Below are positions 1 to 7,703 of a stretch of DNA of 12,891 bases, in pieces. Below the pieces are notes generated by a model, which was not told the DNA's origin, ran no database searches, and was given only the letters and a program-made list of their open reading frames with translations. Origin of the DNA: a bacterium (lineage in GTDB: Bacteria > BMS3Abin14); NCBI GenBank assembly GCA_029210545.1, contig JARGFV010000075.1, forward strand, positions 1 to 12,891, given 5' to 3'. The translations under genes and the position numbers were made by a program. How positions within the stretch are numbered: position 1 is the stretch's first letter; every line of letters starts with the position of its first letter.

Positions 1-182
1 TCAGCGATCCGTGAGGGAAGGGAAAACCACGCTTTTCCCTTCCCGTGGAGCCAAAGTCTCGCACAGACTTTGGTGATTTATCAGCAGTCATTGTAAGGAA
101 AGGGAAAACGACGCTTTTCCCTTTCCCCAGGGCATTAATGAGCCAGGAAAAGTCCCGCCTGGACTTTTTGCGACCCTGTCAA
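1..182 (+). repeat. Multi-hairpin intergenic repeat, two tandem units, cut by window start
   Basis: Two units of a hairpin element lie upstream of psd. Unit 1 has a perfect 12-bp stem (15-26 with 33-44, loop CCACGC) and then a perfect 9-bp stem (51-59 with 65-73, loop CGCAC). Unit 2 has a perfect 12-bp stem (97-108 with 115-126, loop CGACGC) and an 8-bp stem (148-155 with 161-168, loop CGCCT), followed by the tail GCGACCCTGTCAA. The same order of stems, near-identical loops and the GCGACCCT tail recur at 10600-10714 and 10757-10871, and in inverted form at 12851-12891. The text just before the first stem (ATCCGTGAG) matches the end of another hairpin in those copies, so the element starts outside the window. 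No T-run follows the stems, so these are not ordinary terminators. I do not know a name for the family. Confidence 0.8.
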
Positions 183-245
183 GATTGAGGGGGAAAACGA
201 TCATATCAGCACCGCCCTGCAAAATGGCTCGATGAAGCTTTTTGA

Positions 246-261
246 GAGGTTGTCAAAAATG
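246..261 (+). promoter_or_regulatory. Ribosome binding site that favours the ATG at 259 for psd
   Basis: GAGGT at 246-250 lies 8 bases before ATG 259. The in-frame ATG at 232 has no Shine-Dalgarno-like sequence close upstream, only a GA-rich stretch about 40 bases away. This is the basis for placing the psd start at 259. Confidence 0.55.
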
Positions 262-897
262 ACTATGCCCAGGGTCGCCCGGATAGGGGTCGCTTTCGCC
301 GCGGGTCCCGCCGCCGTATCGGTGCTTCTGCTCTTGTCGGGACTTGTTGTCCCCGGAGCCGTGGCCGGTGTTGTGGCCCTTGCGGTGCTCCTTTTCTTTC
401 GTGATCCCGAGCGGATCGCAACGGTCGCCGACGGGGACCTCCTGTCGCCCGCCGACGGCCGTATCGTGGCCGTGGACACCGGGGAGGAGAACAGGTTCCT
501 GGGCGCCCCGGCGCTGAGGATCAGCGTTTTCATGAGTGTTTTCAACGTTCATGTCAACCGGATCCCCGCCGACGGCACGGTCCTTTCCGTCAGGCACGTT
601 CCAGGCGGGTTCGCCATGGCCCACCTGGACGATGTCGGGGTCATCAACGAGAGGACCGAGATCCACATGGAGGACGAAAAGGGACGGCAGTCCCTCATGG
701 TACAGGTGGCAGGTCTGGTGGCCAGGAGGATCATCTGCCGTCTGCGGGCGGGTGACGAGGTGAGGCGGGGCGAAAGGTTCGGCCTTATCTGCTTCGGTTC
801 ACGGGTGGACCTGTACATTCCGACCGAGGCGATCCCCAACGTGAAGCTGGGAGACAGGGTCACCGCGGGCAGAACCGTTCTCGCGAGACTGGTATGA
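259..897 (+). CDS. psd: Phosphatidylserine decarboxylase proenzyme (short, PSD-A type)
   Basis: This enzyme removes CO2 from phosphatidylserine to give phosphatidylethanolamine at the inner membrane. It is 212 aa from ATG 259, or 221 aa if ATG 232 is used. Residues 10-47 are hydrophobic and can form the membrane anchor. Family motifs are SPADGRI (63-69), FNVHVNRIP (95-103) and FGSR (179-182). In this family the chain cuts itself between Gly180 and Ser181, and Ser181 becomes the pyruvoyl cofactor; Asp66 and His98 are the likely partners in that step. The length fits the short bacterial/archaeal class rather than the roughly 320-aa E. coli type. Its stop overlaps the pssA start (ATGA), so the two consecutive steps of the pathway are translationally coupled. 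The identity is firm; the start is less certain. Confidence 0.93.
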   Translation: MTMPRVARIGVAFAAGPAAVSVLLLLSGLVVPGAVAGVVALAVLLFFRDPERIATVADGDLLSPADGRIVAVDTGEENRFLGAPALRISVFMSVFNVHVNRIPADGTVLSVRHVPGGFAMAHLDDVGVINERTEIHMEDEKGRQSLMVQVAGLVARRIICRLRAGDEVRRGERFGLICFGSRVDLYIPTEAIPNVKLGDRVTAGRTVLARLV

Positions 898-1727
898 GCA
901 TGGAAAAGGACCGACAGGCACGCGGCAGGAGGGCGATCTACCTCCTGCCCAACATGATCACCACCATGTCCCTTTTTTCCGGGTTCGTGTCGGTCATCTC
1001 CTCCCTGGACGGGGAGTACATGAGGGCGGCCCTGGCCATCATCATCGCCGGTGTGTTCGACGCTTTGGATGGACGCATCGCGAGGCTGACGCGGACCTCG
1101 TCCCTTTTCGGCGTCCAGTATGACAGCCTGTCCGACTCCTTCGCCTTCGGGGCGGCTCCGGCGGTGCTCATGTACACGGCGGTGCTCCAGCCCCTGGGAC
1201 GTTTCGGATGGCTGGGGGCGTTCCTGTACATGGCTTGCGGTACACTGCGCCTGGCCCGTTTCAACGTCCAGGCCCAGAGGGTGGGGCAGAAGCACTTCAC
1301 CGGGCTCCCTATCCCCGCGGCGGCAGGGATGGTCGCCATCACGGTCCTCCTCGTGGGAACCGAATCCCTCACGACCCCCGTCGTTGAGGCGGTATTTATT
1401 GTCGGGGCGTACGCGCTGGGGCTGCTCATGGTAAGCACGATCCCGTACCCCAGTCTCAAGCAGGTTGTGATCCCGCGCCGGAAGGCGTTCCAGGTCCTGG
1501 CCCTCATCGTGCTTTTCCTGGTCATCGCGGCCAACTACCCGGTGTACTTTATGTTCGGGTTCGGGATCTTCTACGTCGTTCTCGGCCCGCTGCTCGGGCC
1601 CTGGATCGTTCGGAAGCTCGGTTCGGGTGATGTCGAGGAACTGGAAACATTTACCATTGAGGATGAAGACATTCTCGAGGACTCTGGAGAGGAGGTGGTG
1701 ACGCGCCATGGGTCTAAGCGAAAGTGA
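894..1727 (+). CDS. pssA: CDP-diacylglycerol--serine O-phosphatidyltransferase
   Basis: PssA joins serine to CDP-diacylglycerol, giving phosphatidylserine and CMP, the substrate for Psd. The 277-aa protein carries the full CDP-alcohol phosphotransferase signature at residues 56-81: Asp56, Asp59-Gly60, Ala63-Arg64, Gly73, Asp77 and Asp81. The Asp residues bind metal and substrate in this family. Several hydrophobic segments follow (about 85-115, 135-180 and 195-240), as expected for an integral inner-membrane enzyme. The tail from about 245 is strongly acidic and then basic and is probably cytosolic. ATG 894 overlaps the psd stop and has no clear ribosome binding site, so initiation probably depends on coupling; ATG 900 is a possible alternative start. 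The gene is in the reverse order of the reactions, directly after psd. Confidence 0.95.
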   Translation: MSMEKDRQARGRRAIYLLPNMITTMSLFSGFVSVISSLDGEYMRAALAIIIAGVFDALDGRIARLTRTSSLFGVQYDSLSDSFAFGAAPAVLMYTAVLQPLGRFGWLGAFLYMACGTLRLARFNVQAQRVGQKHFTGLPIPAAAGMVAITVLLVGTESLTTPVVEAVFIVGAYALGLLMVSTIPYPSLKQVVIPRRKAFQVLALIVLFLVIAANYPVYFMFGFGIFYVVLGPLLGPWIVRKLGSGDVEELETFTIEDEDILEDSGEEVVTRHGSKRK

Positions 1728-1804
1728 CCTCAGGTTGAATGGCAGGGCCGGTCCGGAAGGCCGATGGAACAGACAGCGTGTTACCCTACGGAAGGAGAAG
1801 GAAA

Positions 1805-3352
1805 ATGTCTGACAGGATCCTCGTTTTTGATACGACCTTGAGGGACGGAGAACAGTCGCCGGGAGCATCCATGAACCTGGAGGAGAAGGTCCAGGTGGCA
1901 AGGCAGCTCGAACGCATGAACGTCGACGTCATCGAAGCGGGGTTTCCCATCGCCTCGGAAGGTGACTTCGAGGCGGTCCGGGCCGTGGCAGGTGTCCTGA
2001 AAAAGACCGAGGTCGCCGGGCTCTGCCGGGCCAGCAAAAAGGACATCGACCGGGCGTGGGAAGCCCTCAGGGAGGCGAAAAAGCCCAGGATCCACACCTT
2101 CATCGCCACCTCGGACATCCACGTCAAGCGTAAGCTCATGAAGACCCACGACCAGGTGAGGCAGGCGGCCGTGGACGCCGTGGCCCACGCCGCGGCTTAT
2201 ACACCCAACGTCGAGTTTTCCGCGGAGGACGCCGCCCGGAGCGATGTGAACTACCTGTGCGAGGTTGTCGAGGCGGTCATCGAGGCCGGGGCGAAGACGG
2301 TCAACATCCCGGACACCGTCGGGTACGCCATCCCCGCGGAGTTCGGCGCCCTCATCGCCACGATCCGGGAGCGGGTGCCCAACGTGGACCGGGCGGTCCT
2401 GTCGGTGCACTGTCACAACGATCTGGGCCTGGCGGTGGCAAACTCCCTGGCCGCGGTCCAGGCAGGGGCCAGGCAGGTGGAGTGCACCATCAACGGCATC
2501 GGGGAAAGGGCCGGCAACGCCTCCCTGGAGGAGGTCGTCATGGCCATCCGGACCCGTCAGAACTACCTCGATGTCCACACGGACGTCAGGACCCAGGAGA
2601 TCTACCGGGGCAGCCGGCTGGTATCCGGGATCACCGGGATACTGGTGCAGCAGAACAAGGCCATCGTCGGGGCCAACGCCTTCGCTCACGAGGCGGGGAT
2701 CCACCAGGACGGCATGCTCAAGGACAAGATGACCTACGAGATCATGACCCCCGAGTCCGTGGGGATCAAGGAGAGTTCACTGGTCCTGGGCAAACATTCG
2801 GGGCGGCACGCTTTCAGGAAGAGGCTTGAGGACATGGGCATCGACCTGACTGAGGAGCAGCTGCAGACCGCTTTCTTCGCCTTCAAGGCCCTGGCCGACA
2901 AGAAGAAGACGGTCTACGACGAGGACATCGAGGCCCTCATCGCCGAGGAGATCCTGCGGATCCCCGACCGGTTCCGGCTGGTCAGCGCGATCTTCACTTC
3001 CGGGACGAACGTCGTTCCTACGGCCACCGTCGAGGTCGAGGTGGACGGCAAGGTCAGGACCAGGGCCGAGTTCGGGGACGGTCCGGTGGACGCGGTGTTC
3101 AAGGCGATCAAGAAGATCTGCAAGAGCAAGGCGAAGCTGCTGCGCTTTACCGTCTCCGCCATCACCGGGGGAGCCGACGCGATGGGCGGAGTCACCGTAA
3201 GGGTCCGCGAGGACGGCTACACCATCATCGGGCAGGGCGCCTCTTCCGACATCGTGGTCGCCTCGGCGCGGGCCTTCGTCAACGCCCTGAACAAGCTGGA
3301 GTATCGGAAACGGAGCCAGGAGACAGCCGAGACGGAGAGGCCGAGCCTGTAA
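1805..3352 (+). CDS. leuA: 2-isopropylmalate synthase
   Basis: LeuA condenses acetyl-CoA with 2-oxoisovalerate to 2-isopropylmalate, the committed step of leucine synthesis. From ATG 1805 it is 515 aa, close to the usual bacterial size. I chose this start because AAGGAG at 1793-1798 is well spaced and the family's N-terminus ([13 protein letters not shown], residues 8-20) then follows at once; an in-frame ATG at 1739 would add 22 atypical residues. Arg13-Asp14 are catalytic, and the metal ligands include His202 and His204 in [16 protein letters not shown] (295-303) is the domain linking the barrel to the C-terminal part. Residues from about 390 form the regulatory dimerisation domain that binds leucine in homologues; it looks intact, so feedback inhibition is likely. 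It heads leuACDB, 77 bp after pssA. Confidence 0.96.
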   Translation: MSDRILVFDTTLRDGEQSPGASMNLEEKVQVARQLERMNVDVIEAGFPIASEGDFEAVRAVAGVLKKTEVAGLCRASKKDIDRAWEALREAKKPRIHTFIATSDIHVKRKLMKTHDQVRQAAVDAVAHAAAYTPNVEFSAEDAARSDVNYLCEVVEAVIEAGAKTVNIPDTVGYAIPAEFGALIATIRERVPNVDRAVLSVHCHNDLGLAVANSLAAVQAGARQVECTINGIGERAGNASLEEVVMAIRTRQNYLDVHTDVRTQEIYRGSRLVSGITGILVQQNKAIVGANAFAHEAGIHQDGMLKDKMTYEIMTPESVGIKESSLVLGKHSGRHAFRKRLEDMGIDLTEEQLQTAFFAFKALADKKKTVYDEDIEALIAEEILRIPDRFRLVSAIFTSGTNVVPTATVEVEVDGKVRTRAEFGDGPVDAVFKAIKKICKSKAKLLRFTVSAITGGADAMGGVTVRVREDGYTIIGQGASSDIVVASARAFVNALNKLEYRKRSQETAETERPSL

Positions 3353-3389
3353 AACGAATTCCACATTTGAAATCATGTCAGGAGATTTT

Positions 3390-4649
3390 ATGGGACAGAC
3401 AATAACCCAGAAGATCCTCGCCGCCCACTGCGGGCGGGACGAGGTCCATCCCGGCGAGATCGTCATGGCCGACGTGGATCTCGCCCTGGGGAACGACATC
3501 ACTGCCCCCATCTCCATCAGGATCCTCAGGGAGAAGGGGATCCGGAAGGTGTTCGACAAGGACAGGATCGCCCTCGTCCCGGACCATTTCGCCCCCAACA
3601 AGGATATCGCCTCGGCGCAGCAGTGCAAGGAACTGCGTGAATTTGCCAGGGATTTCGACATCACCCATTACTTCGAGCTCGGCGAGATGGGAGTGGAGCA
3701 CGCCCTCCTGCCCGAAAAGGGGCTGGTGATCCCGGGCGACCTTGTCGTCGGGGCCGACAGCCACACCTGCACCTACGGCGCCCTGGGAGCATTCTCCATG
3801 GGAGTGGGAAGCACCGACCTCGCCGGGGCCATGATCAGCGGCAAGGCCTGGTTCAAGGTCCCCGCCGCCATGAAGTTCGTCATCCGGGGCGCGCTCAGGT
3901 CGTGGGTGGGCGGCAAGGACCTCATCCTCTATATCATCGGGAAGATCGGTGTTGACGGAGCCCTGTACCGCTCCATGGAGTTCACCGGCGATACGATCCG
4001 CGCCCTTCCCATGCCTGACCGCCTGACCATGTGCAACATGGCCATCGAGGCCGGCGCCAAGAACGGTATCATCGAGCCCGACGCGATCACCGAGCAGTAC
4101 GTGAGGGAGCGGGCCTCCAGGGAATGGAAACTCTATCAATCCGATCCGGATGCCGAGTATGTCGAAGTCGTGGAGATCGATGCCGCCGAAGTGGACCTCC
4201 AGGTGGCTTTCCCCCATCTTCCGGAAAACGCGCGGCCGGTGGGGGAGGGGAAGGGCATCGCCATCGACCAGGTCGTGGTGGGGTCGTGCACCAACGGCCG
4301 CCTGGAGGACCTTAAGGCCGCGGCCGGCGTCCTCAAGGGACACAAGGTGGCACCCGGTGTGCGCATGATCGTGATCCCGGCCACACCCCTTATCTATCGT
4401 CAGGCCCTCGAAGAAGGTCTCTTCGACATATTCCTGTCCGCCGGGGCGGTGATCAGTCCGCCCACCTGCGGACCGTGCCTGGGCGGACACATGGGCATCC
4501 TCGCAGAGGGAGAGCGGGCGGTGGCCACCACCAACCGCAACTTCGTCGGCAGGATGGGACATCCGAAGAGCGAGGTGTACCTGGCCGGTCCGGCCGTCGC
4601 GGCAGCTTCAGCCATCACTGGCACCATCAGTTCACCGGAAGATTTATAG
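3390..4649 (+). CDS. leuC: 3-isopropylmalate dehydratase large subunit
   Basis: With LeuD this subunit isomerises 2-isopropylmalate to 3-isopropylmalate through a [4Fe-4S] cluster. In the citramalate route the same enzyme handles citramalate to 3-methylmalate. From ATG 3390 it is 419 aa, the length of the archaeal/deltaproteobacterial LeuC subgroup and shorter than the roughly 466-aa enterobacterial form. AGGAG at 3379-3383 supports this start over the in-frame ATG at 3375, which overlaps no such site. The three cluster ligands are visible: Cys300 in GSCTNGR, and Cys360 and Cys363 in [26 protein letters not shown] and RNFVGRMGH are also family signatures. The stop codon sits in the loop of an 11-bp stem (4623-4661). 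Confidence 0.96.
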   Translation: MGQTITQKILAAHCGRDEVHPGEIVMADVDLALGNDITAPISIRILREKGIRKVFDKDRIALVPDHFAPNKDIASAQQCKELREFARDFDITHYFELGEMGVEHALLPEKGLVIPGDLVVGADSHTCTYGALGAFSMGVGSTDLAGAMISGKAWFKVPAAMKFVIRGALRSWVGGKDLILYIIGKIGVDGALYRSMEFTGDTIRALPMPDRLTMCNMAIEAGAKNGIIEPDAITEQYVRERASREWKLYQSDPDAEYVEVVEIDAAEVDLQVAFPHLPENARPVGEGKGIAIDQVVVGSCTNGRLEDLKAAAGVLKGHKVAPGVRMIVIPATPLIYRQALEEGLFDIFLSAGAVISPPTCGPCLGGHMGILAEGERAVATTNRNFVGRMGHPKSEVYLAGPAVAAASAITGTISSPEDL

Positions 4650-4661
4650 GGAACTGATGGT
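4623..4661 (+). other. Perfect 11-bp stem-loop enclosing the leuC stop codon
   Basis: ACCATCAGTTC (4623-4633) and GAACTGATGGT (4651-4661) are exact inverted repeats around a 17-base loop that contains the TAG at 4647-4649. There is no T-run after it, so it is not a classic intrinsic terminator. Its place inside the leu operon suggests a role in mRNA stability or in tuning the ratio of the leuC and leuD parts of the message; this role is an inference. Confidence 0.6.
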
Positions 4662-4784
4662 AGAGCGAAGGTCAAAGTACGAAGAACGAAGTTGAGTCTC
4701 ATTTCTTCGCGCTTCGCCCTTTGCGCTTCGCGCTGACAATGTAAACAGCATGTATCGGGCTTGACCTTCAAAAAAGGTGATCTT
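4662..4784 (+). other. leuC-leuD gap with nested inverted repeats and the leuD ribosome binding site
   Basis: This unusually long gap inside an operon has an outer perfect 9-bp inverted repeat, GAAGGTCAA (4667-4675) with TTGACCTTC (4761-4769). Inside it is a 12-bp arm pair with two mismatches, CGAAGAACGAAG (4680-4691) with CTTCGCGCTTCG (4705-4716), built from short CGAAG-type repeats. The right outer arm contains ACCTT (4764-4768), which can also pair with AAGGT (4774-4778), part of the leuD Shine-Dalgarno AAGGTGA (4774-4780). The two pairings exclude each other. No open reading frame of note is present. Confidence 0.5.
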
Positions 4785-5297
4785 ATGAGCAAACCAAACA
4801 TACTAAGTGGAAAGGCATGGCGTTTCGGGGACGACGTGGACACCGATGCCATCATACCGGCCAGGTACCTCAACACCTCCGATCCCGATGAACTGGCCTC
4901 CCACTGCATGGAGGACGCCGATCCCCGGTTCATGGCGAAGATGTCGCCCGGGGACGTGATGGTGGGCGGCAAGAATTTCGGGTGCGGCTCCTCCCGTGAG
5001 CACGCCCCCATCGCCATCAAGGCCGCCGGGATCTCCTGTGTCATCGCGGGGTCTTTCGCCCGGATCTTCTACAGGAACGCCTTCAACATGGGCCTGCCCA
5101 TTTTCGAATCCGAGGGGGCGGCCAGGGGGATCGACACGGGGGACGAAGTCGAGGTGAACCCGGCCACCGGTGTCATCCGGAACGTGACAAAGGGCCATCA
5201 GTACCAGGCGGAGGCCTATCCACCCTTCATGGTGGATCTTATCGAGGCGGGGGGGCTCATCCCCTACCTCCTGGAAGGAAAACACCATGGCGGCTGA
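4785..5297 (+). CDS. leuD: 3-isopropylmalate dehydratase small subunit
   Basis: LeuD is the swivelling-domain partner of LeuC; the complex interconverts 2- and 3-isopropylmalate in the cytoplasm. The protein is 170 aa from ATG 4785, as usual for the short LeuD that pairs with a 419-aa Leu[15 protein letters not shown] (16-29) and [14 protein letters not shown] (62-75) are the family signatures; the second forms the phosphate/carboxylate-binding loop. AAGGTGA at 4774-4780 supports the start and lies downstream of the in-frame ATG at 4761. The 3' end overlaps leuB by 11 bp, so LeuB translation is probably coupled to it. Confidence 0.95.
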   Translation: MSKPNILSGKAWRFGDDVDTDAIIPARYLNTSDPDELASHCMEDADPRFMAKMSPGDVMVGGKNFGCGSSREHAPIAIKAAGISCVIAGSFARIFYRNAFNMGLPIFESEGAARGIDTGDEVEVNPATGVIRNVTKGHQYQAEAYPPFMVDLIEAGGLIPYLLEGKHHGG

Positions 5298-6381
5298 GAA
5301 GAAGCGGTTCGACATCCTGGTCCTCCCCGGGGACGGCATCGGGCCCGAGGTGACGGCCGAAGCCGTCAAGGTCCTTGAAACCGTGTCCCGAAAGTACGGA
5401 TTGACCTTCGTCATGAGCGAGGCCCTGGCCGGCGGCGCCGCCATCGATTCGGAGGGCGCGCCCATCAGCCTGGACACCCTGGACCGGGCCAGGAACTCCG
5501 ACGCGGTTCTCCTGGGTGCGGTGGGCGGACCCCGGTGGGACGGCCTCCCAACCGAAAAGAGGCCCGAAAAGGGACTCCTGCAGCTCAGGGGCTCCCTGGA
5601 CCTTTTCGCCAACCTGAGACCGGCCCGGGTCTTCGGTCCCCTGGTGTCCGCCTCCACCCTCAGGCCGGAGGTTTTGAGGGGGATCGATCTCCTCGTTGTC
5701 AGGGAACTGGTGTCCGGGATCTATTTCGGAGAGCCGAGGGGGATCGATGCGACGCCCGGGGGCAGGGTCGGCTACAACACCATGAGGTATACGGAGGCCG
5801 AGATCGAAAGGGTGGCCCGTGTCGCTTTCGAGAACGCAAGGCAAAGACGGCGGAAGGTCACGTCCGTGGACAAGGCCAACGTCCTTGAGGTGTCGGGCCT
5901 CTGGCGGGAAGTGGTCATTGAAGTGGCCCGGGACTATCCGGACATCGAGCTTGATCACCAGTACGTGGACAACTGCGCCATGCAGCTTATCCGCAACCCG
6001 GCCCAGTTCGACGTCATCGTCACCGGCAACCTGTTCGGGGACATCCTGTCCGACGAGGCGGCCATGCTCACGGGATCTATCGGCATGCTTCCGTCCGCAA
6101 GCGTCGGAGGCGACGCGGCCCTGTACGAGCCTGTGCACGGGAGCGCTCCCGACATCGCCGGACAGGGGAAAGCCAACCCCCTGGCCACGATTCTTTCCGT
6201 GGCCATGATGCTTCAGATCAGCTGCGGCGCCCCCGAGGCTGCCGACTCTGTTCGCAAGGCAGTGGAGATGGTCCTGGATGAAGGTTCCCGGACAAGTGAC
6301 ATCGCCGGGGTGGGTGAGAAGGCCATCTCCTGCGGTTGGATGGGTGATCGCGTCGTCGAGCGGCTGGAGGAGATGCAGTGA
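5287..6381 (+). CDS. leuB: 3-isopropylmalate dehydrogenase
   Basis: LeuB oxidises and decarboxylates 3-isopropylmalate with NAD+ to 2-oxoisocaproate. The same enzyme type converts 3-methylmalate to 2-oxobutyrate in the citramalate route. The 364-aa length is normal. GDGIGPEV (15-22), [11 protein letters not shown] (75-85), the substrate-binding Arg101, Arg111 and Arg139, Tyr168, Lys196 in VDKANVL, and the Mg-binding Asp228, Asp252 and Asp256 are all present. [18 protein letters not shown] (281-298) is the NAD-binding signature of the leucine-pathway members. AAGGA at 5275-5279 stands 7 bases before ATG 5287. The start overlaps leuD and the stop overlaps hom (TGATG). Confidence 0.96.
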   Translation: MAAEKKRFDILVLPGDGIGPEVTAEAVKVLETVSRKYGLTFVMSEALAGGAAIDSEGAPISLDTLDRARNSDAVLLGAVGGPRWDGLPTEKRPEKGLLQLRGSLDLFANLRPARVFGPLVSASTLRPEVLRGIDLLVVRELVSGIYFGEPRGIDATPGGRVGYNTMRYTEAEIERVARVAFENARQRRRKVTSVDKANVLEVSGLWREVVIEVARDYPDIELDHQYVDNCAMQLIRNPAQFDVIVTGNLFGDILSDEAAMLTGSIGMLPSASVGGDAALYEPVHGSAPDIAGQGKANPLATILSVAMMLQISCGAPEAADSVRKAVEMVLDEGSRTSDIAGVGEKAISCGWMGDRVVERLEEMQ

Positions 6382-7703
6382 TGGACCCTGTTAAGGTCGG
6401 AATCATCGGTCTGGGTACCATCGGATGCGGAACGATCCGGATCCTTCAGGAAAACGGGGACATCCTGGCCGAACGGCTCGGCGCCTCCATCGAGGTCGTC
6501 AGGATCGCTGACCTCGATCTCGATCGCCCCCGGGATATTAAACTTGACCCGGCTGTCCTCACCACCGACGCCCGGTCCGTTATTGATGATCCCGATGTCC
6601 AGATCGTCGTTGAACTCATCGGCGGTATCGAACCGGCCCGCACCTTCATCCTCGATTCCCTGGATAAGGGCAAGCACGTGATCACGGCCAACAAGGCCCT
6701 TCTGTCCGAACACTGGCAGGAACTGGTGGAAAGGGCCGAGGAGAAGGGCGTCTCTTTGCTGTACGAGGGAAGTGTCGCCGGCGGGATCCCCCTGGTGAGA
6801 ACCATAAAGGCGGGGCTCGTGGCCAACCGGATCCGTTCGGTGACCGGGATCATCAACGGGACCTGCAACTATATCCTGTCCAGGATGTCCGCGGAAAAGT
6901 GCCCCTACGGGGAGATCCTCGCTGAGGCCATGGAGATGGGTTACGCGGAAGCGGACCCGGCCATGGACGTGGACGGGATCGACGCCGCCCAGAAACTGTC
7001 CATCCTGGTGAACCTGTGTTTCAACACGCCGGTCTCCTGGAAGGACCTGCCCTGCCAGGGGATCACCGGGGTGACCCCACTGGACCTGGAAATGGCCGAG
7101 GAGTTCGGTTACAGGGTCAAACTGCTGGCATCGGCAAAGATGAAGGGCGGGTCTCTGGAGGCGTGGGTCCACCCGGCCCTTGTACCCGAGGGACACCCCC
7201 TGGCGCCGGTGGACAACGTGTTTAACGCCGTGTACATCGAAGATGACAACATGGGGCCGTCCCTGTATTACGGACGCGGCGCCGGGGCCCTGCCCACCGG
7301 CAGCGCCGTTGTCGCGGACATCGTTTCGTGTGCCCGGGACCTCCTTTCCGGTGCGGTAGGAAGGGTTCCTGTCGGCGGAAGCCGGTTGGGGGTCCGCGGC
7401 GAAAAACCGTGCCGGCTGGCCGCCGACACCGTGAGCGAGTATTATGTAAGGATCTCGGCCAAAGATCAGCCGGGCGTGCTTTCGGCCATATCGGGGATCC
7501 TCGGGGAAGAGGGCATCAGCATCAGCTCGGTGATCCAGAGAGGGCGCCAGATGGAGGAGGGGGGCGACGTCCCCTTGGTCATGATCGTTCACGGGGCCCC
7601 CTATTCCAGGATGACCCGGGCCCTTGCCCGCATCGACGGCCTGGATGTCACGCTGGCAAAGAGCTTTCTCATGAGGATCCTGCCGGAAGGAGAGTGGATT
7701 TGA
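6381..7703 (+). CDS. hom: Homoserine dehydrogenase with C-terminal ACT domain
   Basis: Hom reduces aspartate semialdehyde to homoserine, the branch point toward threonine and methionine. From ATG 6381 the protein is 440 aa, typical of the monofunctional ACT-containing form. GLGTIGCGT (10-18) is the dinucleotide-binding loop. VITANKALLS (100-109), with Lys105, GSVAGGIPLVRTI (130-142), GIINGTCNYILSRM (156-169) and the stretch from Ala189 to Lys205 (including Asp192, Asp196 and catalytic Lys205) form the active site. An ACT domain starts near residue 354 (YYVRISAKDQPGVLSAI) and probably senses threonine. GGAGGAG at 6366-6372 precedes the start, with a GTG directly before the ATG as a weaker alternative. 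It shares a TGATG overlap with leuB and a TTGA overlap with the next gene. Confidence 0.95.
   Translation: MDPVKVGIIGLGTIGCGTIRILQENGDILAERLGASIEVVRIADLDLDRPRDIKLDPAVLTTDARSVIDDPDVQIVVELIGGIEPARTFILDSLDKGKHVITANKALLSEHWQELVERAEEKGVSLLYEGSVAGGIPLVRTIKAGLVANRIRSVTGIINGTCNYILSRMSAEKCPYGEILAEAMEMGYAEADPAMDVDGIDAAQKLSILVNLCFNTPVSWKDLPCQGITGVTPLDLEMAEEFGYRVKLLASAKMKGGSLEAWVHPALVPEGHPLAPVDNVFNAVYIEDDNMGPSLYYGRGAGALPTGSAVVADIVSCARDLLSGAVGRVPVGGSRLGVRGEKPCRLAADTVSEYYVRISAKDQPGVLSAISGILGEEGISISSVIQRGRQMEEGGDVPLVMIVHGAPYSRMTRALARIDGLDVTLAKSFLMRILPEGEWI

Noticed and set aside
1746-1762. GGCC-bounded stem in the pssA-leuA gap
   Set aside because: It has only four paired bases and is expected by chance in G+C-rich DNA.
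549-1901. Open frame of 450 codons on the minus strand across psd, pssA and the leuA start
   Set aside because: It spans three recognised genes and their junctions on the other strand and has a low-complexity Arg/Pro/His/Asp-rich product.
3378-4562. Open frame of 394 codons on the minus strand opposite leuC
   Set aside because: It mirrors leuC codon structure (His/Gly/Asp-rich) and has no recognisable domain.
6213-7592. Open frame of 459 codons on the minus strand opposite hom
   Set aside because: It is a shadow of hom, with no motif and no plausible ribosome binding site.
7328-7699. Upstream extension of the ApgM-type frame inside hom
   Set aside because: It overlaps conserved hom sequence in another frame; the well-placed Shine-Dalgarno and TTG at 7700 give the family's normal N-terminus.
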